A stretch of DNA of 34,274 nt, taken from positions 1 to 34,274 of the forward strand of contig CAKZYL010000382.1 in NCBI GenBank assembly GCA_937884705.1. The letters are read 5' to 3'. Below, in pieces: positions 1-10,696 of the stretch. This DNA is from an uncultured Roseovarius sp. Lineage in GTDB: Bacteria > Pseudomonadota > Alphaproteobacteria > Rhodobacterales > Rhodobacteraceae. Position 1 is the first letter of the stretch. The number at the start of each line of letters is the position of its first letter. The notes under the pieces were generated by a model. The model was not told the DNA's origin. It searched no databases and saw only the letters and a program-made list of their open reading frames with translations. The position numbers were made by a program, and so were the translations under genes.

Positions 1-1526
1 GACCCGATCTGGCTTGCCAGTCGAATGCGTTGGCTTTCGCCCCCGCTGAGTGTGCCCGCGCTGCGCGACAGTGTGAGATACTCAAGCCCGACATTGTTCA
101 AAAACCCCAGTCTTTCCCGGATTTCCTTCAGGATCGCTCGGGCAATCTCATTTTTTTGGTTGGTCAGAGTTTCGGGCACGCTTTCACACCAAGCGTAGGC
201 CTCACGAATGGACATCTCAACCACGTGCCCGATGTGCAGACCGGCGATTTTCACCGCAAGCGCTTCTTCCCGTAGACGATACCCGTCACATGCACCGCAG
301 CGCCTATTATTCTGATAACGCTCAAATTCTTCGCGGATCCAGCTGCTATCGGTTTCGCGATAGCGGCGTTCCATATTGGGGATCACACCCTCAAAAGATC
401 GCGTCACCTGATAGACCCGACCGCCCTCATCATAGCGGAACGGGATCTCATCATTGCCCGATCCGTGAAGAAAGACCTGCTTCACATGGGCGGGGAGATC
501 CTTCCAACGGGCATTTTGATCGAACTCATAGTGTTTTGCGATCGCCTCAATCGTCTGCAAGAAATAAGGCGATTTGCCTTTGCGCCATGGGGCCAGTGCC
601 CCATCGGAGATCTTCAGCGTCTCATCGGGCACGACCAACCGCTCATCGAAGTAAAGCTCAACGCCCAGCCCGTCGCATTCCGGGCAGGCCCCGAACGGCG
701 CATTGAACGAAAACAGGCGCGGCTCAATCTCTGGGATGGTGAAGCCGCTCACAGGGCAGGCAAAATTCTCTGAAAACGTGACGCGCTGCGGATCCCCCTC
801 CTTTGGGGCTGTCTCCAGAATGGCAATGCCGTCGGCCAGATCCAAAGCGGTGCGGAAGCTGTCCGCCAGACGCGTCTCTAAGCCTTCCTTGACCACAAGA
901 CGATCCACGACCACGTCAATATCGTGACGAAATTTCTTATCCAGGGTGGGTGGTTCATCCAGCTCGTAGAACTCTCCATCCACTTTCACGCGCTGAAAAC
1001 CTTGCTTGCGCAACTCTATGAATTCTTTGCGATATTCACCCTTACGGTCGCGGATGATCGGCGCGAGAAGATAGGCGCGCGTCCCCTCCTCCATCGTCAT
1101 GACGCGATCGACCATATCCTGCACTTGCTGCGCCTCAATCGGGAGACCAGTGGCAGGCGAAAACGGCGTGCCGACCCGCGCAAAGAGCAGGCGCATGTAG
1201 TCATAGATTTCCGTGACGGTTCCGACGGTTGACCGGGGGTTCTTGCTGGTGGTCTTTTGCTCAATGGAGATCGCCGGGCTGAGGCCGCTGATGTGATCCA
1301 CATCGGGCTTTTCCATCATATCGAGGAACTGGCGCGCATAGGCAGACAGGCTTTCCACATAGCGGCGCTGACCTTCAGCATAGATCGTGTCGAAGGCCAA
1401 GCTGGACTTGCCGGAGCCCGATAGCCCCGTGATCACAACCAATTCGTTGCGGGGAATATCCACGTCAACGCTCTTGAGATTGTGCTCGCGCGCGCCGCGA
1501 ACTTCTATGTTTTTCAGCTCGGCCAT
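1..1526 (-). CDS. uvrA: Excinuclease ABC subunit A (UvrA), N-terminal part; C-terminus lies outside the window
   Basis: Reverse-strand translation from ATG at 1526 reads [68 protein letters not shown]... and reaches ...[16 protein letters not shown] at the window edge; Walker [10 protein letters not shown] and ABC signature are typical of UvrA. Not in the ORF track because it is open at the edge. Confidence 0.97.
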   Translation of the reverse strand, partial: MAELKNIEVRGAREHNLKSVDVDIPRNELVVITGLSGSGKSSLAFDTIYAEGQRRYVESLSAYARQFLDMMEKPDVDHISGLSPAISIEQKTTSKNPRSTVGTVTEIYDYMRLLFARVGTPFSPATGLPIEAQQVQDMVDRVMTMEEGTRAYLLAPIIRDRKGEYRKEFIELRKQGFQRVKVDGEFYELDEPPTLDKKFRHDIDVVVDRLVVKEGLETRLADSFRTALDLADGIAILETAPKEGDPQRVTFSENFACPVSGFTIPEIEPRLFSFNAPFGACPECDGLGVELYFDERLVVPDETLKISDGALAPWRKGKSPYFLQTIEAIAKHYEFDQNARWKDLPAHVKQVFLHGSGNDEIPFRYDEGGRVYQVTRSFEGVIPNMERRYRETDSSWIREEFERYQNNRRCGACDGYRLREEALAVKIAGLHIGHVVEMSIREAYAWCESVPETLTNQKNEIARAILKEIRERLGFLNNVGLEYLTLSRSAGTLSGGESQRIRLASQIG

Positions 1527-1591
1527 CAAACCCCCAGACTCTGCTTCTTCGGAGATAGGGGAAGTGCGGTTTTAATCCAAGACAAAAATGT

Positions 1592-1606
1592 GAACAAAGA
1601 GTGAAC
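1592..1606 (-). promoter_or_regulatory. Putative LexA (SOS) box upstream of uvrA
   Basis: + strand GAACAAAGAGTGAAC = GAAC-N7-GAAC, i.e. GTTC-N7-GTTC in the uvrA direction, the direct-repeat LexA motif described for alphaproteobacteria; ends 66 nt upstream of the uvrA ATG. Confidence 0.8.
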
Positions 1607-1858
1607 AACTGACAGGATTGGTCAGTCATCCACAGCTTTCTGCCGGGCAGAAAGGCATGTCTGTATCACGTCGGTACTTCGTCGGTGCTGCTGGTACCAC
1701 AGGCTAACCGATAAAGAGCCAATTGGTGGCGACGCCAATTGGTCACCTAAGCCGCCCGCTCAGACGCCAAAACGTGGCGGAGGACGGGCAAACGGCATGG
1801 GTGTGGATGACCTTGTGATACGCCTGTGGTCGGATGGAACCCCACCCTACGCGTGAGT

Positions 1859-3253
1859 TTACATGTGGATGACCTGACCATAGGCGTCGAGCACGCTTTC
1901 ATGCATCATTTCGCTGAGCGTCGGGTGCGGGAAAACGGTCTGCATCAGATCTTCTTCCGTGGTCTCAAGCTGCTTTCCGACAACATAGCCTTGAATGAGT
2001 TCCGTCACCTCGGCCCCGACCATATGCGCGCCCAGTAGCTCGCCCGTTTTGGCATCGAATATCGTCTTGATCATGCCTTCGGCTTCACCCAGAGCGATGG
2101 CTTTGCCGTTGCCAATGAAGGGAAAACGGCCGACTTTGACCTCGATCCCCTGCTCTTTGGCTTTGGCTTCTGTCAATCCGACGCTGGCCACCTGTGGGTG
2201 GCAGTAGGTGCAACCGGCAATGCTCTCGGCAAGGACTGGGTGCGGCGCGCCACCTGCAATGAGTTCGGCCACCATCACGCCTTCATGGCTGGCCTTGTGC
2301 GCAAGCCAGGGTGCGCCGGCGATGTCCCCGATGGCATAGACGCCGTCAACGCCAGTGCGGCAGAAGTGATCCGTCACCACGTGACCGCGATCCACTTTCA
2401 CACCAAGCGCCTCTAGTCCAAGATTTTCGACATTGCCGGTGATACCGACCGCCGAGATCACCGTGTCAAAGTCGTGCTTCGCGACTTTGCCGCCGGTTTC
2501 GATATGCGCTGTGACTTTGCCCTTGGCGCGATCAAGCTGTTTGACCATGGATTTCTCCATGATTTTCATACCTTGTTTTTCAAAGCTCTTCTTCGCGAAG
2601 GTGGAAATTTCAATGTCTTCGACCGGTAGAATGCGGTCCATCACCTCAACCACCGTCGTTTCAGCGCCGAGCGTGTTGTAGAAGCTGGCGAACTCAATCC
2701 CGATCGCGCCCGAGCCGATCACCAAGAGCTTTTTGGGCATGCGCGGCGGCATCAGGGCGTGTTTGTAGGTCCAGACAAGATCGCCGTCCGCTTCGAGGCC
2801 CGGCAGCTCACGCGCGCGGGCGCCTGTGGCCAGAATGATGTTCTTGGCTGAGAGCGTCTCAGTCCCCTTGTCTGTCTTGACGCTCACCGAGGATTTGCCG
2901 GTCATAGTGGCCTCCCCCATGATCGCCTTGACCTTGTTCTTTTTCAGCAGGTGTCCGACGCCACTGTTGAGCTGCTTGGAGACCGCGCGGGAGCGTTTCA
3001 CAACCGCATCGAGATCATAGTCAATACCCGTGGCCGACAGACCGAACTCTTTGGCGCGATGCATCAGGTGAAAGACCTCTGCGCTGCGCAACATGGCCTT
3101 GGTGGGAATGCAGCCCCAGTTGAGGCAAATGCCGCCCATATGCTCGCGCTCGATCACGGCCACTTTCAGCCCAAGCTGCGCGCCGCGTATCGCCGCCACA
3201 TAGCCACCGGGACCGGCTCCGATCACAATCACGTCGAAGGTTTGATCTGACAT
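1859..3253 (-). CDS. lpdA: Dihydrolipoyl dehydrogenase (E3)
   Basis: 464 aa; FAD-binding GAGPGGYVAAIRGAQLG, redox disulfide GGICLNWGCIPTKAML, C-terminal HPHPTLSEMMHE-like motif (FPHPTLSEMMHESVLDAYG). Confidence 0.97.
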   Translation of the reverse strand: MSDQTFDVIVIGAGPGGYVAAIRGAQLGLKVAVIEREHMGGICLNWGCIPTKAMLRSAEVFHLMHRAKEFGLSATGIDYDLDAVVKRSRAVSKQLNSGVGHLLKKNKVKAIMGEATMTGKSSVSVKTDKGTETLSAKNIILATGARARELPGLEADGDLVWTYKHALMPPRMPKKLLVIGSGAIGIEFASFYNTLGAETTVVEVMDRILPVEDIEISTFAKKSFEKQGMKIMEKSMVKQLDRAKGKVTAHIETGGKVAKHDFDTVISAVGITGNVENLGLEALGVKVDRGHVVTDHFCRTGVDGVYAIGDIAGAPWLAHKASHEGVMVAELIAGGAPHPVLAESIAGCTYCHPQVASVGLTEAKAKEQGIEVKVGRFPFIGNGKAIALGEAEGMIKTIFDAKTGELLGAHMVGAEVTELIQGYVVGKQLETTEEDLMQTVFPHPTLSEMMHESVLDAYGQVIHM

Positions 3254-3373
3254 GTGTCCTCTCCGTCAGGTCGCATTTTAAAATTAGTTTGACGTTAAAC
3301 TATTTTTCCAGCGACCTCAACGAGAGCCGCGCATCCCGCTGCGGAATGTCACGTGTGTTGTTACTGAGCGGCC

Positions 3374-3958
3374 TTATTGGGCCGCTACAGCTTGCAGTTC
3401 GCGCACAGTGGATCCGTATCCGCCTTGCTTCAAATACGTCTGCTCGGACCCTGTTGAGGCCCTGCTCAGCACAGAGTTGCGATACGGGAATCTGCCGAAT
3501 TGGCGGATGACTTCGCGATGCGCCCGCGCGTGAAATAGGTTGTCTGCACCGGTCTCGGGCATCCGTTCAATCAGCAGCCGAATGCACCGTTCTTGGTCGC
3601 ACAGATTCTCTGAATGCATCAATGGAAGATAGAAGAACTGACGCGCGGGTTCATCAATACGCGTGTCCCAGCCGTTTTGGATGGCCAGTTTAGATGCGGC
3701 CAGCGCATACTGATCGGCTTCAAAGCTTCTTGGATCGTCGCGAAACATGTTCCGCGGAAACTGATCCATCAGAAGAATGTAAGCCAATGTACCGCTGGGA
3801 TAGGTCAGCCAAAGGCCATAGGTGCCCTCAAGCGCATTTTGCCACGCGTTTTCAAAACGATCTCTTATGGTCGTATCAAGCTCATCAGAGGCTTTATACC
3901 ACTTACTCGGCCCCAACTCGTCGAGCCAAAACTCTAACACCTCTTCTGGCGAGGTCAT
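3374..3958 (-). CDS. DUF924 family protein
   Basis: 194 aa; VLEFWLDELGPSKWYKASDELD...LLMDQFPRNMFRDDPRSFEAD...FFYLPLMHSENLCDQER pattern is typical of DUF924 proteins. Confidence 0.88.
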   Translation of the reverse strand: MTSPEEVLEFWLDELGPSKWYKASDELDTTIRDRFENAWQNALEGTYGLWLTYPSGTLAYILLMDQFPRNMFRDDPRSFEADQYALAASKLAIQNGWDTRIDEPARQFFYLPLMHSENLCDQERCIRLLIERMPETGADNLFHARAHREVIRQFGRFPYRNSVLSRASTGSEQTYLKQGGYGSTVRELQAVAAQ

Positions 3959-4070
3959 ACCCTTCTCCTTTTGATCACGTCCCGGTCGTCCCTAAATCGT
4001 AAACTTCCCTGCACCTATGTGCACAGTAAAAATTTGCAACAAGAGCAATACTCCGTGACTTGGAATAGTT

Positions 4071-5342
4071 TCAGGCTGAGCGCGGATTTTCGCTTGTCTC
4101 GTCTTCTTGGGCCGTATCGATTGCATACTCAGTCGCGAAAGACACCGCCGCGGGAGACGACGACATGGTGACAATCGCGTAGCTGTCGGTCTCACTGGCA
4201 GCGGGTGCCGGACGAATGGTCATGCGGAACCCGGCATAGGCGGCCAAGACCGCACCCAGCAACGCGATGAAGATAAAAAACCCTGGCGGACCGAAGGCGC
4301 TCATGATCCAGCCGAGGAGCAGCGGGCCTGAGACGGCTCCGAGCCCATTGATAAAGACCATCCCGCCGGCCGCGCCTGCCATCGCGTCGTGATCGAGGTA
4401 GTCATTCACATAGGCCAAGAGCAGCGAATAGAGCGGGTTCGACATGCCACCCACGATCACTGCGGATACAACGATCGCCCAAAACGCCCCGGAAAAGAGC
4501 GCGCCAAAGATCGCTGCGCCCCCCAGAATACTGGAAGTGCCCATGATCAAAAGCCGGCGGTCCATCCGATCGGACAGCCACCCGATGGGAAACTGAAGCA
4601 CCAACGCGCCGACAAAGAAGGCGGAGACGAACGTTGAGATCTGCGCCACGCTCAGACCCGCCTGCGTGCCGAAAACCGACGCCATGCCGAACTGCGCCGA
4701 GAAAATACCCCCCAGAAGGAGCATACCCACGCATCCAAGCGGCGAGGCCCTCCAGATCTGAAAGAGGGAAAGAGGTTTGGCGGAGGCGTGGGCGGGCACC
4801 GGGCTGATTGACAGCAGGATCGGCGTGAATGCCAAAGAGATCAGAACGGATGGGATGATGAAGAGGATGAAGCCGCCAGGATCGGCCAGAACGAGCAGCG
4901 CCTGAGAGGTGACGATCCCCAGCATTTGCATGATCATGTAGAGCGCCAGCGCCTGACCGCGGTTTTCGTTGTCTGTGGAATCGTTGAGCCAGCTTTCTGC
5001 GGTGACATAGACGCCGGAAAAGCAAAACCCGACGAGGATGCGCCCCGCAGTCCACGCATAGGGATCCGTGACCCACGGATACATGATCATCACAGCGGAA
5101 ATTAGCGACGCAAGCGCCGCGAAGACGCGCACATGCCCAACTTTGCGCAAGAGATCGGGCGCGATGCGGGAGCCAAAGAGAAACCCGACAAAGTAGCCGG
5201 ACATGATCAAAGACATCGATGCGGTTGAAAAGCCCTCGATCTCGCCCCGGATCCCCAAAAGCGTCGATTGCATCCCGTTGCCCACCTGTAAGAGCATCAT
5301 GCCGAGCAGCAACGCCCAGGCGTTCTTCAACACTGAAAACAT
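4071..5342 (-). CDS. MFS transporter (YcaD-like)
   Basis: Multi-TM hydrophobic protein, GYFVGFLFGSRIAPDLLRKVGHVRVFA and SDRMDRR loop motifs; ORF opens at 5369 but the likely start is ATG 5342 (MFSVLKNAW) preceded by AAAGGATT. Confidence 0.88.
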   Translation of the reverse strand: MFSVLKNAWALLLGMMLLQVGNGMQSTLLGIRGEIEGFSTASMSLIMSGYFVGFLFGSRIAPDLLRKVGHVRVFAALASLISAVMIMYPWVTDPYAWTAGRILVGFCFSGVYVTAESWLNDSTDNENRGQALALYMIMQMLGIVTSQALLVLADPGGFILFIIPSVLISLAFTPILLSISPVPAHASAKPLSLFQIWRASPLGCVGMLLLGGIFSAQFGMASVFGTQAGLSVAQISTFVSAFFVGALVLQFPIGWLSDRMDRRLLIMGTSSILGGAAIFGALFSGAFWAIVVSAVIVGGMSNPLYSLLLAYVNDYLDHDAMAGAAGGMVFINGLGAVSGPLLLGWIMSAFGPPGFFIFIALLGAVLAAYAGFRMTIRPAPAASETDSYAIVTMSSSPAAVSFATEYAIDTAQEDETSENPRSA

Positions 5343-5446
5343 GGATGAGAATCCTTTACTTCGCTGCACCGGCTTTGACGGATCTCTGCGATCCTGTCGC
5401 GGACATTTTCGACCTGTGCGGGTCGTTTACAGGCCGTTGCCCAACT

Positions 5447-6502
5447 TTATCCTGGGATCAGAAGGGACGCATCGCCGTAGGAGAAAAACCGGTACCTCTC
5501 CGCCACCGCATGATCATAGATCGCGCGAATGCGGTCTTGGCCCATGAGCGCGGCAACCAACATCATCAAGGTCGATTTGGGCAGATGGAAATTTGTCATC
5601 AGCGCGTCCGTGACCTGAAACTGAAACCCGGGATAGATGAAGATGTCGGTCTCTCCCTTCCAGGCATGAATGGTGCCGGACCGACCCGCGCTTTCGATCA
5701 ACCGCAACGCGGTTGTGCCCACCGGAATGATCCGCCCGCCCGCTGCTTTGGTTTGTTGGATATCTCTCGCGGCTTGTTCTGTGATCTCGCCCCATTCGGC
5801 ATGCATCTTGTGGGTGGTGACATCATCGACTTTCACCGGAAGAAACGTGCCCGCGCCGACATGCAACGTGACATGGGTAAAGCCGACGCCATGTACCTCA
5901 AGATCATGCAACAAGGCATCGTCGAAATGCAGCGATGCTGTCGGCGCCGCCACCGCGCCGGGGCGCTTTGCCCATACCGTCTGGTAGTCCTCTTTGTCTT
6001 GTGCGTCAGCCGCCCGTCGCGTGGCAATGTAGGGTGGCAAAGGCATAGCACCGGCCGCGTTTAGCGCATCATCAAACGCCTCCCCCTCAAGGTTGAACCG
6101 CAAGATACCAAGGCCATCAGCGCGCCCGATGCATGTGGCGCTCAGCCCTGCATCAAAGAGCACCTCTTCGCCGTCTTTGAGCTTTTTCAATGGTTTGACC
6201 ATCGCGCGCCAATCGCCAGAGGCTGTGGTGTCGAGCAACGTGACCTCAATCTTCGCGCCGCTGGCACTGGTTGGATCCGCCCCCTTGCGGTGCCGCCGGC
6301 CTGTCAAACGCGCGGGGATCACTTTCGTGTCGTTCAGGACAAGGCGATCCCCTGAACGCAGAAAGCGGCTGATGTCGGACACCACCGCGTCGGTTATCGT
6401 ATCACCATCCGCGACCAACAGTTTCGCCGATGTCCGAGGACGCGCCGGACGGGTCGCGATCAAGTGCTCTGGAAGATCGAAGTCAAAGTCGTCGAGGCGC
6501 AT
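5447..6502 (-). CDS. queA: S-adenosylmethionine:tRNA ribosyltransferase-isomerase
   Basis: 351 aa; [30 protein letters not shown]...[16 protein letters not shown]...[31 protein letters not shown]...[19 protein letters not shown] are QueA signatures. Confidence 0.97.
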   Translation of the reverse strand: MRLDDFDFDLPEHLIATRPARPRTSAKLLVADGDTITDAVVSDISRFLRSGDRLVLNDTKVIPARLTGRRHRKGADPTSASGAKIEVTLLDTTASGDWRAMVKPLKKLKDGEEVLFDAGLSATCIGRADGLGILRFNLEGEAFDDALNAAGAMPLPPYIATRRAADAQDKEDYQTVWAKRPGAVAAPTASLHFDDALLHDLEVHGVGFTHVTLHVGAGTFLPVKVDDVTTHKMHAEWGEITEQAARDIQQTKAAGGRIIPVGTTALRLIESAGRSGTIHAWKGETDIFIYPGFQFQVTDALMTNFHLPKSTLMMLVAALMGQDRIRAIYDHAVAERYRFFSYGDASLLIPG

Positions 6503-9500
6503 TAACGGTCAGCGCCAGAGCTTGTCTCTCCGGACGCGCCACTGTTGTCGGCGGCAGCATCCTGGCCTGGCGTTTTGGGAGGCGAGCGCCGGAACAGATC
6601 GCGAAACATGCCCGGCGTCAGCACTGAAAGTGGCGCAACCTGAACCCGTGGTCGCGTTGACTCCCCGTCCACGGAATACTTGATCCCCACCAGCCCCTCT
6701 CCCTGGCGCGTGAACAACCCGCCGAGGTTGAGGGCGTAAATTGGAGAGAGCACGCCTTCCATATCCAACCACTTGGTGCCGATATAGTAGTACCCCTCCA
6801 TCGAGATCCCCATCGACGCGCCGACGGCGCTGCCTGAATAGAGCGTGACGCGTTCGGGTGCGAGTTGAAATTTGGCTTCTAAAGTGCTGAAATGAATGCC
6901 TTCTCCGTCGAGCTGTTCAAGCAGACCGACGAGGCTGATGGCATTCAAAAGCTCGGCCATGGTGGGGGCGTCCTTGACGCGCAGGTTGGAGGCTTTGAGC
7001 TTGCCTTCATAGATACCGGCCCCGTCTCCGGGCACCAAGTAGAGCTCTAGCTGGCCATCACGGGCTTGTTTGAGCAGGTTGGCCGAGCGCAAGACCGCCC
7101 CGGCATCGCCCGCGGTAATGACAAAGGCGCTACGCCCGTTGTGAGGGGCAATGCGACCGACAATCGGGGCTTGCCCGTTCACATTGCCGGTGAACTCGCC
7201 GTCGGGCCCGTTACTCATGTCGAGTTCCGCGGTGAAATCGGTGATATTGATGCTGTCGGAAACCTGTAAGCGATCCAGACGCAGGGAGACCGGGCCGCCC
7301 TTGCCGGTTCTGCGCTGCCCGTCGCCCCGCGTCAGCGTGGTTTGCCGCAGATCAATCGTGCCGCCCGCGACGCGCACCAGGGGCGGCTGATTTGGCCCAA
7401 GACCGACCAGATCCACCGGCGCGTCGATCCAATTGTCGAGCTGCACGCGGGAGAAATTCGCCTGTTGCAGCTGCCCATCTGGCTGCAACGTGACGCTGCC
7501 ATTGGCACGCAGCCCACCGGCATTGAGTGACAGAGTGTCAAGAGACGGCGGCGCGCCCAACAGGCCACTGACGGTCAGCTCTCCGGTCTCATCTGCGCTG
7601 ATGCCCCAGTCAAGCGGTGCAAATTGAAGCGCTAGGCCTGCCAAATCAGATGTCAGCGTGAATTTGGGGGGTGTGTCTCGCTCCAATGCCAGCTCTAGAG
7701 TGCCGCGCCCTGCCCCACTGACGCTTCCAGGTGGCAAGCCGATATTGAATTCCTCCAAAAAGCGTTCCGAGAGCTCAATCCAGCCCTCGACATCGGCGCG
7801 GCCATTGCTGCCGGGGGCAAACGGCATGATCAATTGACCTTCGAAGGGCACCTGACCCAGGCGGCCCGGACCCGTCAAAGACATGCCATCGGGGTTTGCC
7901 GCGACGACAATGCGAGAGGAGGCCAGCGTGCGATCCTTGATCAGGGTATTGCTGCGCACATCAGTCAATTCCCCCGACATGGTGAAGTCGACATCCGCGG
8001 GCGTTAGGTTATCGACGACCGCAAAGCTCATGTTTCCGATCAGCTCTGCCCGACCGTCGGCCAGGGTGACGGACTGTCCGGCCTTATCGATGAAACCGAA
8101 AGGCCCCGAATTAAGCAATGAAAGCGCCGCCGTGACCGTGCTGTCGGTTTCCAAACGCACGACGCCCAGGCCACCACGCTCTCGGATGTCTTCAATTTCA
8201 AAGCTTGATCCTGAAATGTCGATCTGACCGCCTTGGGGCGGTGTGACCGTGCCAGCATGGGCGCTGATGACAAAGGCGTGGTCTTGAATGCTCGCCGTGC
8301 CGCGGCCGTTTTCAATGATCGGGACATTCTTGATGTAACTTGATACCAGATTGTCAAAATCGAAGCCCAGAAAGATATCCGGTTTGCTGTCCGGTTCAGA
8401 CCGCATGACAAACTGAATATTTTGCAAATCAACATCTTGCACGTTGCTTGTGATCCAGTTTCGCGTCTTTGGCTTTAACGTTGTGGGCCAAAGTTCCAAC
8501 AACCGTTCCGGGGCGATCTCGGGCACGTGGGCCGAGGCGGCCACATCCCATCCGGTGTCTTTGGCTGCGATATCTGCCGTCACGCGGATGAGACGACCTT
8601 GATCGGTGATGGCCATCTCACCCAGCCTGACCGTGAACGGGTCGAGGCTTAGAGCCATGTCGAGCGTGGCCGCGTCAAGGGCAATGGGCGCGTCATAGAT
8701 CCCGGCCGGATTGGTTTGAAACGATGTGGCGCGAAACTGTGATGTGAGCGCATCGGGCCAGCCATCGGCCATGCCTTCCAGCCGGGTCTTACCTTCGATC
8801 CGGGTGGAGACCCATTTGCTGTCGAGCTCAAGCGCATCAAAGGTGATCACCTGCGTTGCCGGATCATAAGTGAGATCGGCACCGGCATGTTCAAAGGCGA
8901 TCGGGCGTGCCGTTTCGTTGGGGGAGAGCGTGCCAGCACTGATATCGAGATCGGCGGCCAGGGGCCCAAGGTTGCCATCCTGGTCGACCTGCATGGAGAG
9001 GCCGCCAGAGATTGGCGCATCCAGCGTATCAAGCCAGCTGAGCGCCGGGGACTGCCCGGCAATGTCGCTGGATGGCATGTCATCAAAGGTGATCGAGAGA
9101 TCTGCAGCAGAGGATCCGATTTCACTGCGATAGGCCAGGCCCATGGTCGTGGCAAAGGCCCGGTTGCCCAAAAGCGTCAGATCCGCGGTGACCTCGATCG
9201 CGTCTTCGTCGCGCATGATCTCAATCTGGCCCCCATCCACATTCCAGGCCTGACCGGCACGGGCATCTTCGTAGCGTAACGTCAGGTTGTCGACGGAGAA
9301 CCGATCAAGAGAGGCGAAATGCGGGCGCATGAATGTCGTGTCGATTTGCTCCACGATGGCCGCGGGGGTTGTCGCGCGCTGCAAGACGCCGCCCGTACTG
9401 CCCAGCTGAAGGTTAATCTGCCCGTCTGCGGCGCGCCGAACGAGGATCTGAACACCGGACACGCGAATGGACCCAGGCCGCATCCGCCCGCGCAAAAGCT

Positions 9501-9864
9501 CGCTGAGATCGGCCGTGCCCTGAACGTCAGACAGTTTGACAAGCGGCGTGCCGATGTCATCCGCGATAACGACGCTCTGCATTGAAATCTCAGGCACCCA
9601 ATTGTCTTGCAGAAGGATCGAAACTTCTGCGACATCAAGCGAGAGACCACTCAGATCTGCATTGATTTTCGTCGTGAGATGAGATCGCACCCAATCAGGT
9701 GCGGCAAGGCGTGTGCCCACCAATGATAGGACGGCGATGACAGCCACAGCACTCAGAAGCACACAGGTTGCTACAAACCTAATGCCCAACGTTTTCAGCC
9801 GCTTTCGCCCCGGTTTGGCAGGATCTAGATCCGTCATATCAGTCAAAGATTTACGCGCGTTCAT
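6502..9864 (-). CDS. Large AsmA/YhdP-like (DUF3971) envelope protein
   Basis: 1120 aa; single N-terminal TM segment ([21 protein letters not shown]) followed by long beta-rich repeats ([23 protein letters not shown]..., [10 protein letters not shown]...). Good RBS (AAAGGA) before ATG 9864. Confidence 0.85.
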   Translation of the reverse strand: MNARKSLTDMTDLDPAKPGRKRLKTLGIRFVATCVLLSAVAVIAVLSLVGTRLAAPDWVRSHLTTKINADLSGLSLDVAEVSILLQDNWVPEISMQSVVIADDIGTPLVKLSDVQGTADLSELLRGRMRPGSIRVSGVQILVRRAADGQINLQLGSTGGVLQRATTPAAIVEQIDTTFMRPHFASLDRFSVDNLTLRYEDARAGQAWNVDGGQIEIMRDEDAIEVTADLTLLGNRAFATTMGLAYRSEIGSSAADLSITFDDMPSSDIAGQSPALSWLDTLDAPISGGLSMQVDQDGNLGPLAADLDISAGTLSPNETARPIAFEHAGADLTYDPATQVITFDALELDSKWVSTRIEGKTRLEGMADGWPDALTSQFRATSFQTNPAGIYDAPIALDAATLDMALSLDPFTVRLGEMAITDQGRLIRVTADIAAKDTGWDVAASAHVPEIAPERLLELWPTTLKPKTRNWITSNVQDVDLQNIQFVMRSEPDSKPDIFLGFDFDNLVSSYIKNVPIIENGRGTASIQDHAFVISAHAGTVTPPQGGQIDISGSSFEIEDIRERGGLGVVRLETDSTVTAALSLLNSGPFGFIDKAGQSVTLADGRAELIGNMSFAVVDNLTPADVDFTMSGELTDVRSNTLIKDRTLASSRIVVAANPDGMSLTGPGRLGQVPFEGQLIMPFAPGSNGRADVEGWIELSERFLEEFNIGLPPGSVSGAGRGTLELALERDTPPKFTLTSDLAGLALQFAPLDWGISADETGELTVSGLLGAPPSLDTLSLNAGGLRANGSVTLQPDGQLQQANFSRVQLDNWIDAPVDLVGLGPNQPPLVRVAGGTIDLRQTTLTRGDGQRRTGKGGPVSLRLDRLQVSDSINITDFTAELDMSNGPDGEFTGNVNGQAPIVGRIAPHNGRSAFVITAGDAGAVLRSANLLKQARDGQLELYLVPGDGAGIYEGKLKASNLRVKDAPTMAELLNAISLVGLLEQLDGEGIHFSTLEAKFQLAPERVTLYSGSAVGASMGISMEGYYYIGTKWLDMEGVLSPIYALNLGGLFTRQGEGLVGIKYSVDGESTRPRVQVAPLSVLTPGMFRDLFRRSPPKTPGQDAAADNSGASGETSSGADR

Positions 9865-9899
9865 TTCCTTTATTCTGGCCGGTCTCGATCTAATTTGAA

Positions 9900-9913
9900 A
9901 CTGAATATTCAGT
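9900..9913. promoter_or_regulatory. 14-bp perfect palindrome in the asmA-like/bcp divergent intergenic region
   Basis: ACTGAATATTCAGT is self-reverse-complementary and lies 14 nt upstream of the bcp ATG at 9928. Confidence 0.4.
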
Positions 9914-9927
9914 GTAGGAGATCACAA

Positions 9928-10389
9928 ATGCTAGAAACCGGCCAAGCCGCACCCGATTTTACCCTGCCCAGGGATGGAGGAGATGCGGTCACGCTCTCAG
10001 ATGTCCGCCCGTCGCCCGTTATCTTGTTCTTTTATCCTAAAGACGACACATCGAGCTGCACCAAGGAGGCCGTGTCCTTTACGGAGCTTTCCGGCGCCTT
10101 CGAAGAGGCCGGGGTGAAGGTGTTTGGCATTTCCAAAGACACCGTGGCCAAGCACGACAAGTTTCGGGACAAACACAGCCTTAGTGTTCCGCTTTTGTCA
10201 GATGCTGAAACGGAGGTGTGTGAGGCCTACGGTGTTTGGAAAGAAAAGAAGATGTACGGGAAAACCTACATGGGCATTGAGCGGACCACGGTTCTGATCG
10301 ACGGGGCGGGCAACGTCGTTCAGGTTTGGCCAAAAGTGAGGGTGCCCGGTCACGCGGATGCTGTGCTTGAGGCTGTCAAAGCGATGTGA
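9928..10389 (+). CDS. bcp: Thioredoxin-dependent peroxiredoxin, Bcp/PrxQ family
   Basis: MLETGQAAPDFTLPRDGGDAVTLSD...FFYPKDDTSSCTKEAVSFTEL: conserved FYPKDDTxxCTxE active site. ORF track opens at 9895 (TTG) but ATG 9928 follows TAGGAG. Confidence 0.95.
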   Translation: MLETGQAAPDFTLPRDGGDAVTLSDVRPSPVILFFYPKDDTSSCTKEAVSFTELSGAFEEAGVKVFGISKDTVAKHDKFRDKHSLSVPLLSDAETEVCEAYGVWKEKKMYGKTYMGIERTTVLIDGAGNVVQVWPKVRVPGHADAVLEAVKAM

Positions 10390-10696
10390 CAGTGCCGCCA
10401 AAGGGCCGATGATTGCCCCTGAAACGGCGACCGCGCAAAGTTATCCACAGATTAACCCTGCGAATGACAACGAAAGTTTGGAAAATTGCAGGGGTTTTGT
10501 GTGCCCGCCAGCAACCGGTGGGTGTAAATCGGCAAAATCTTGCCATTCCTTCGTCGAAACAGGCGGGTTCAAGGGCGCATCGGTCAATTTGCTTGCTCAC
10601 AAAAAGGGCATTTTGTAAGCGTTTGCGGGCGTGCTGCACCCGACCCGCTTTCGAACGGGTGTGCGGCCTTGGGGGACGGTGACAAACGGGGGTCTT

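Noticed and set aside
3367-3386. AGCGGCC-TTATTG-GGCCGCT hairpin at the end of the DUF924 gene
   Set aside because: 7-bp stem without a following T tract in either direction; not a convincing intrinsic terminator.
4010-4023. TGCAC-CTAT-GTGCA inverted repeat downstream of the MFS start region
   Set aside because: Only 5-bp arms; expected often by chance and not placed at a clear promoter.
5219-6064. 281-aa + strand ORF opposite queA/MFS
   Set aside because: Low-complexity, no recognisable domain, fully antisense to well-supported queA; typical shadow ORF in GC-rich DNA.
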